A stretch of 53,222 bases of DNA from an uncultured Prevotella sp. Lineage in GTDB: Bacteria; Bacteroidota; Bacteroidia; Bacteroidales; Bacteroidaceae. Every line of letters begins with the position of its first letter. Position 1 is the first letter of the stretch. Positions 48,475-53,222 of the stretch are shown here, one piece after another. The stretch lies in the NCBI GenBank assembly GCA_946624005.1, contig CAMORS010000010.1:1-53222 (forward strand), given 5' to 3'. Under the pieces are notes generated by a model. It was not told the DNA's origin. It did no database searches and saw only the letters and a list, made by a program, of their open reading frames with translations. The position numbers and the translations under genes are program-made.

Positions 48475-50598
48475 ATGAACATCAAAACCACTATCCTTAC
48501 GCTCGGCATGGCATCCTTGGTGATGCAGTCGATGGCGCAGCCCAATGAGGCAACACGCCAGAATCCACTATTGATGAAGAGCACACTGCCCTTCGGGGCT
48601 CCCGACTTCAGCAAGATCCGCACCAGCGACTACATTCCCGCCATCGAGGCTGCCATCCACCTGCAGCGCTCCAAGGTGGCCGACATCGTCAACAACAAGC
48701 AGCGGCCTACGTTCCAGAACACCATCCTGGCCTACGACGAGAGCGGAGCCCTGCTCGGACGGGTCTCGAACATCCTCTTCGCACTGGCCAGCGCCGACAA
48801 GACCCCCGAGATAGCCGAAGCAGAGAAGAAGGCTATGCCCCTGCTGACAGCCTTGGAGAACGAGCTGATGTTTAATAAAGAATTGTTCGCGCGCGTGAAG
48901 TATGTGTACGACCACCAGCTGCGCTCGCTGAAAGGAGAAGACCGCAAGCTGACGGAAGAGATCTACAAGCGCTTCGTGCGTGCCGGAGCCTTGCTCTCGG
49001 AAGAGAAGATGAGCCGCATGAAAGACATCAACATGCGCATCGCCGACCTGCAGCAGCAGTGGGGCGACCTGCTGCCTGCCGCCACCAACGACGCTGTCGT
49101 GTGGGTCAACTCGAAGGAGGAGCTGGCCGGACTCTCGGAGGGCGACATCGCACAATGCAAGAAGGACGCAGAGAGTAGGGGAGGAAAGGCTCCCTACGCC
49201 ATCGTCATCATCAACACCACGCAGCAGCCCATCATGGCCAGCCTTGACAACCGCGACCTTCGCCGACGCGTCTACGAGGCTTCCATCCATCGTGCCGACG
49301 GCACCAACAGCCACAACACCTTCCCCGTGGTGGTAGAGATAGCTAAGCTCAGAGCCGAGCAGGCCGCCCTGATGGGCTATAAGGACTATGCTTCCTACTC
49401 GCTCGAAAGCACGATGGCCAAGACGAGCGACAACGTCTATGCCTTCCTCCGCCAGCTGATACAGGCCTACCGGCCGAAAGCCGATGCCGAGACGAAGGCC
49501 ATCGAGGAGTATGCCCGCCGCACGATGGGCAGCGACTTCCAGCTGCAGCCCTACGACCGGTTCTACTATTCGGCCAAGATGAAGAAGGAGATGCTCGACA
49601 TCTCGGAAGACGAGGTGAAGCCCTACTTCAACGCCGACAGCGTGCAGCGGAACGGTGTCTTCTATGCAGCCAACCGCGTCTACGGACTGACGTTCAAGGA
49701 GCGGAAAGACATCCCCGTGTATCATCCCGACGTGAAGGTGTTCGAGGTCATCGACAAGGATGGCAAGCCGCTGGCCCTCTTCTACAGCGACTTCTACCGC
49801 CGTCCGACGAAGCGCGGCGGAGCCTGGATGAGCGAGTTTGCCAAGCAGAGCCACTATCGCGGCCAGCTGCCCATCATATATAATGTATGCAACAGCGCCA
49901 AGGCTCCCGAGGGACAGCCCTCGCTGCTCACCTGGGACGAGGTGACGACGATGTTCCACGAGTTTGGTCATGCCCTCCACGGCATGCTCTCCAACTGCAA
50001 GTACAACATGCTCAGCGGAACCGACGTGGCACGCGACTTCGTAGAGATGCCTTCGCAGTTTAACGAGTCGTTCGCCACCATACCCGAAATCTTCGACCAC
50101 TACGCCAAGCATGCCGTCACCGGACAACCGATGCCCGAGGCACTGAAGGAAAAGATGCTCAGGTCCATCAACTTCCAGTCGGCCTATTCGCTCGGAGAGA
50201 ACCTTGCTGCCACCTGTGTCGACCTGGGTTGGCACGTCGTGAAAGCCGATCAGATACCCACAGCCGACAAGGCTGCCGACTTCGAGCGGACAACGCTCAA
50301 GAACATCGGTCTGCTCGACCAGCAGATACCGCCACGCTACTCCACCTCTTACTTCAACCACATCTGGGGAAGTGGCTATGCTGCAGGCTATTACAGCTAT
50401 CTGTGGACAGAGGTGCTCGCCGTGAATATCGCCAACTGCTTTGCCAAGCGCGGACCGCTGAAGCCCGAGGTGGGACAGGCCTTCCGCGACAAGGTGCTCA
50501 GCCGAGGCAACACGCGCGACCTGATGCAGCTCTTCACCGACTTCACCGGCATGCGCCAGCCCGACGCTTCAGCTCTGCTGCCCGCACGCGGACTGTAA
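48475..50598 (+). CDS. dcp: Peptidyl-dipeptidase Dcp (M3 family)
   Basis: The protein has 707 residues. A signal peptide TTILTLGMASLVMQSMAQ puts it in the periplasm. The N-terminal helical part is followed by the M3 zinc site MFHEFGHALHGMLSN (HExxH, about 497-501), with the third ligand Glu in FVEMPSQFNESF. The late TSYFNHIWGSGYAAGYYSYL is the substrate-binding Tyr region of the family. It removes dipeptides from peptide C-termini. The gene has its own promoter. A 14-bp repeat tract lies between it and deoD. Confidence 0.92.
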   Translation: MNIKTTILTLGMASLVMQSMAQPNEATRQNPLLMKSTLPFGAPDFSKIRTSDYIPAIEAAIHLQRSKVADIVNNKQRPTFQNTILAYDESGALLGRVSNILFALASADKTPEIAEAEKKAMPLLTALENELMFNKELFARVKYVYDHQLRSLKGEDRKLTEEIYKRFVRAGALLSEEKMSRMKDINMRIADLQQQWGDLLPAATNDAVVWVNSKEELAGLSEGDIAQCKKDAESRGGKAPYAIVIINTTQQPIMASLDNRDLRRRVYEASIHRADGTNSHNTFPVVVEIAKLRAEQAALMGYKDYASYSLESTMAKTSDNVYAFLRQLIQAYRPKADAETKAIEEYARRTMGSDFQLQPYDRFYYSAKMKKEMLDISEDEVKPYFNADSVQRNGVFYAANRVYGLTFKERKDIPVYHPDVKVFEVIDKDGKPLALFYSDFYRRPTKRGGAWMSEFAKQSHYRGQLPIIYNVCNSAKAPEGQPSLLTWDEVTTMFHEFGHALHGMLSNCKYNMLSGTDVARDFVEMPSQFNESFATIPEIFDHYAKHAVTGQPMPEALKEKMLRSINFQSAYSLGENLAATCVDLGWHVVKADQIPTADKAADFERTTLKNIGLLDQQIPPRYSTSYFNHIWGSGYAAGYYSYLWTEVLAVNIANCFAKRGPLKPEVGQAFRDKVLSRGNTRDLMQLFTDFTGMRQPDASALLPARGL

Positions 50599-50605
50599 CC
50601 ATCAA

Positions 50606-50694
50606 CACCCATCACTTAACACCCATCACTTAACACCCATCACTTAACACCCATCACTTAACACCCATCACCTATCATTTAACACCCATCACCC
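50606..50694 (+). repeat. CACCCATCACTTAA tandem tract
   Basis: Four perfect 14-bp units followed by degenerate ones fill the spacer from just after the dcp stop to one base before the deoD ATG. Confidence 0.85.
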
Positions 50695-50695
50695 T

Positions 50696-51403
50696 ATGAA
50701 ACCAAAGACACCAACGCCCCACATCGGAGCACAGTATGGCGAGATAGCCGAAACCGTCATCATGGCAGGCGATCCGCTGAGAGCCAAGTTTATGGCTGAG
50801 AATTTCTTGGAGAATCCCGTACAGTTCAACCAGGTGCGCAACATGCTCGGCTTCACCGGCATGCGCAACGGCCGTCGCTTCAGCGTTATGGGCCACGGCA
50901 TGGGCATGGCCTCCATCGGCATCTACAGCTACGAGCTGTTCCACTTCTACGACGTTAAGAACATCATCCGCGTGGGCTCAGCAGGCAGCATCTCACACGA
51001 CCTGAAGCTGGGCGACCTCGTCATCGCCCAAGGTGCCTGCACCGACAGCAACTATGCTTCGCAGTATGAAATGCCCGGCACGTTCGCACCCATTGCCGAC
51101 TACGGTCTGCTCCGCGGTGCTGCCGATGCCTGCGAGCGCTTCGGCTATCGCTACAAGGTGGGCAACGTGCTGTCGTCGGACATGTTCTACAAGGAGAACG
51201 CCCACAACGACAAGTGGATGAACATGGGCGTGCTGGCCGTAGAGATGGAGGCTGCCGCACTCTATATGAATGCTTCACGCTGTGGCGGCCATGCGCTGAC
51301 CATCTGCACCATCTCCGACCATATCCTCACCGGCGAGGCTACGACTGCCGAGCAACGTCAGACCACCTTTACACACATGATGGAGGTGGCCTTCTCGCTC
51401 TGA
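50696..51403 (+). CDS. deoD: Purine nucleoside phosphorylase DeoD
   Basis: The protein has 235 residues of the trimeric/hexameric PNP type: TPHIGAQYGEIAETVIMAGD with the phosphate-binding GDPLRA, VMGHGMGMASIGIYSYEL, RVGSAGSISHDLKLGDLVIA and the purine-site VEMEAAALYMNASR, then ICTISDHILTGEATT. It cleaves purine (deoxy)nucleosides with phosphate in the cytoplasm. Its leader is almost wholly the 14-bp repeat tract, and I see no separate promoter. A transporter gene follows after three bases. Confidence 0.92.
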   Translation: MKPKTPTPHIGAQYGEIAETVIMAGDPLRAKFMAENFLENPVQFNQVRNMLGFTGMRNGRRFSVMGHGMGMASIGIYSYELFHFYDVKNIIRVGSAGSISHDLKLGDLVIAQGACTDSNYASQYEMPGTFAPIADYGLLRGAADACERFGYRYKVGNVLSSDMFYKENAHNDKWMNMGVLAVEMEAAALYMNASRCGGHALTICTISDHILTGEATTAEQRQTTFTHMMEVAFSL

Positions 51404-51406
51404 CGC

Positions 51407-52303
51407 ATGAACAGTAGCAGGTGGTCTGTCGTGGCCCATTTGGCCGCCTTCTTCGTGGTGGCAGTTTGGGGAAGCACCTTTGTCTTCACCAAACTGCTGC
51501 TCTTGAGTGGACTGTCGTCGGCGCATATCTTCACGCTGCGCTACATCTTGGCCTACGTCTTGCTCCTTCTTTTCTTGCTCGCGAGGAAGAAGGGGCAGCG
51601 CTGGCTGACCGAGTCGTGGCGCGACGAGCTCATCCTGTTTGGTATGGGCGTGACGGGAGGCTCGCTCTACTTCCTGGCCGAGAACGAGTCGATGAACTAC
51701 ACCACGACCACCAACTCGTCGCTCATCGTCTCGTCGACACCCCTCCTGACGGCAGCCCTCGTCGGACTTTTCTATCGCTCCGAGCGCATGAACCGCGTGC
51801 AGACCATCGGGTCGCTCATCGCGATGGCTGGTGTCGTCGTGGTCATCCTGAACGGGCGTTTCGTGTTGCATCTCTCGCCCATAGGCGATGCCCTCGCCTT
51901 GACGGCTGCCCTCTGCTGGGCTTTCTATTCGCTCATGATGATTCAGGTGAACAAGCGCTACGACGAGCTGTTCATCACGCGCCGCGTATTCCTCTACGGA
52001 CTGCTCACCATCATACCTTATTATATGATAGTGCCCGGCATGCCCCCGCTCGATGTACTGGCCCGTCCGGCTATCCTCGTCAATCTCTTCTTCCTCGGCA
52101 TCGTCGCCTCGATGCTCTGTTTCCTGATATGGGCATGGGCCATCAAGAAGATAGGGGCCGTTGCCGCAACCAACTATGTCTATGTCAGTCCGGTGGTCTC
52201 CGTCGTCTTTGCCTGGCTGATTCTCTCCGAGTCCATCACGCCTTTCTTCCTCACGGGCGCCGCCCTCATCCTCGTCGGCATGTATCTGGCCGACCGCAAA
52301 TAG
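51407..52303 (+). CDS. EamA/DMT family transporter
   Basis: The protein has 298 residues with ten membrane helices in two EamA halves (AAFFVVAVWGSTFVFTKLLL at the start; ALALTAALCWAFYSLMMIQV in the second half). The second half ends ITPFFLTGAALILVGMYLAD. These inner-membrane proteins export or import small metabolites; the substrate is not predictable. It starts 3 bases after deoD, so they are cotranscribed. That hints at, but does not prove, a nucleoside or base substrate. Confidence 0.85.
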   Translation: MNSSRWSVVAHLAAFFVVAVWGSTFVFTKLLLLSGLSSAHIFTLRYILAYVLLLLFLLARKKGQRWLTESWRDELILFGMGVTGGSLYFLAENESMNYTTTTNSSLIVSSTPLLTAALVGLFYRSERMNRVQTIGSLIAMAGVVVVILNGRFVLHLSPIGDALALTAALCWAFYSLMMIQVNKRYDELFITRRVFLYGLLTIIPYYMIVPGMPPLDVLARPAILVNLFFLGIVASMLCFLIWAWAIKKIGAVAATNYVYVSPVVSVVFAWLILSESITPFFLTGAALILVGMYLADRK

Positions 52304-52365
52304 CCGTAGTCTTCTTATTCACAATCTCCGGAAAACAGAACAGTTGCCGTCCGGGGGAGCGACAC

Positions 52366-52399
52366 AGAAAAACCGCCAGATGCGGAAAGCACCTGGCGG
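52366..52399 (-). terminator. Terminator of the rpsA gene
   Basis: On the minus strand CCGCCAG (52399-52393) pairs with CTGGCGG (52379-52373), followed by TTTTTC. A small GGTGA-ATAC-TCACC hairpin with TTTT nearby (about 52409-52426) may serve the plus strand. Confidence 0.75.
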
Positions 52400-52455
52400 G
52401 CAAGTCCGGTGAATACTCACCTTTTCAAGTTTAGTTCGAGAAACGACGAATGGTT

Positions 52456-53222
52456 TTATTCGCCTTTTTCCATTTCAGCCTTCAGCTTAGCCAGAGCATC
52501 GAGGTCGCCCAGCGTCGTGCTGGCAGCCACGTTGTTGATGGCAGGAGTTTCGTCCTTCTTGGCCGGACGCTTGGCAGCGCGCGGAGCCTTCTTCACGTCG
52601 TCCTTACCCTCTTCGAAGGTGCGGCTGTGCGAGAGGATGATGCGCTTGGTCTCCTTGACGAACTCAATCACCTTGAAGTCGAGCTCCTCACCCTGCTGGG
52701 CCTGAGAGCCGTCTTCCTTGACGAGGTGCTTCGGAGTGGCAAAGCCCTCACCGCCTTCGTTCAGGGCGATGACAGCACCCTTGTCCATAATCTCGGTGAT
52801 CTTGCCGGCGTGGATGCTACCCGGAGTGTAGATGGTCTCATAAGTGTCCCAAGGATTCTCCTCGAGCTGCTTGTGACCGAGCGACAGACGACGGTTCTCC
52901 TTGTCGATTTCGAGAACGACGACGTCGATGTCGGCACCCACCTGCGTGAACTCTGACGGGTGCTTCACCTTCTTCGTCCAAGACAGGTCGCTGATGTGGA
53001 TCAGACCGTCAACACCTTCCTCCAGCTCTACGAAGATACCGAAGTTGGTGAAGTTGCGCACCTTGGCGGTGTGCTTCGAGCCAACGGGATACTTCACCTC
53101 GATGGCCTCCCACGGATCTTCCTTCAGCTGCTTGATGCCGAGCGACATCTTGCGCTCCTCGCGGTCGAGGGTCAGGATGACTGCCTCTACCTCGTCGCCC
53201 ACCTTCATGAAGTCCTGAGCCG
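52456..53222 (-). CDS. rpsA: Ribosomal protein S1, C-terminal part
   Basis: The frame runs off the window edge, so only the last 255 residues are present. They contain S1 RNA-binding repeats: the end of one (MKVGDEVEAVILTLDREERK), a full one (GSKHTAKVRNFTNFGIFVEL, then EEGVDGLIHISDLSWTKK) and a further one (GSIHAGKITEIMDKGAVIAL). A basic linker (KKAPRAAKRPAKKDE) and a short acidic tail close it. S1 binds mRNA on the 30S subunit and aids initiation. The ATG at 53208 is internal. Confidence 0.93.
   Translation of the reverse strand, partial: AQDFMKVGDEVEAVILTLDREERKMSLGIKQLKEDPWEAIEVKYPVGSKHTAKVRNFTNFGIFVELEEGVDGLIHISDLSWTKKVKHPSEFTQVGADIDVVVLEIDKENRRLSLGHKQLEENPWDTYETIYTPGSIHAGKITEIMDKGAVIALNEGGEGFATPKHLVKEDGSQAQQGEELDFKVIEFVKETKRIILSHSRTFEEGKDDVKKAPRAAKRPAKKDETPAINNVAASTTLGDLDALAKLKAEMEKGE

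Noticed and set aside
48568..50361. 597-codon minus-strand frame opposite dcp
   Set aside because: It is antisense to a clear M3 peptidase, with composition typical of a shadow frame and no promoter.

Overview
This window looks like chromosome from a member of the Bacteroidales, most likely Prevotellaceae. The reasons are: many promoters match the Bacteroidetes housekeeping pattern TTTG-N20-TAnnTTTG; there is almost no Shine-Dalgarno signal; and several families are typical of this group (BspA-like leucine-rich repeats, DUF4836, DUF4827, DUF3256, a Wzi capsule protein, SusE/F-like repeats, a MiaA with a GGSMMY motif). All family names are recalled from the protein sequences; no database was searched.

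Layout. Positions 1-5400 are AT-rich accessory DNA with mobile-element character: excisionase-type helix-turn-helix proteins (one separated from its zinc-ribbon start by a frameshift), orphan genes, a candidate structured RNA (3297-3559), a strict 42-bp palindromic tandem array (3725-4018) and five phased TTGTCAAC-like sites (5210-5256). A cut-short BspA-like gene follows, then a promoter-hairpin array-terminator unit that appears to encode an RNA but no protein (6099-6505). Positions 6531-9966 hold an outer-membrane barrel, a Wzi capsule protein with a coupled lipoprotein, and a small two-gene unit. Positions 10273-20246 form a minus-strand surface-polysaccharide locus (SLBB export protein, two Wzz-like proteins, Wzx flippase, Wzy-like polymerase, two glycosyltransferase genes carrying three GT2 domains). 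Positions 20407-31561 are mostly housekeeping: phosphoglucosamine mutase, DHH phosphoesterase, nucleotidyltransferase, ABC transporter, RsmE, bifunctional nuclease, nucleoside permease. The tmRNA gene lies at 31693-32092, followed by a VapBC toxin-antitoxin pair and a secreted esterase. A repeat-rich intergenic island (34318-34793) precedes a 1275-residue secreted modular protein. The last part holds DUF4298, TPR, M64 peptidase, FolK, Pif1-like helicase, PBP1A, MiaA and LpxA on the minus strand; Dcp, DeoD and an EamA transporter on the plus strand; and the C-terminal part of ribosomal protein S1.

How it fits together. The polysaccharide locus, Wzi, GlmM, the nucleotidyltransferase, LpxA and PBP1A all serve envelope synthesis. 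The most unusual trait is the density of short dispersed repeats (G-rich GTGCGAGG repeats, CCTCCCC hairpins, TCAATTATCAATTG repeats, 22-bp and 42-bp palindromic arrays). Several of them have entered reading frames in frame, including one that now joins two glycosyltransferase domains.
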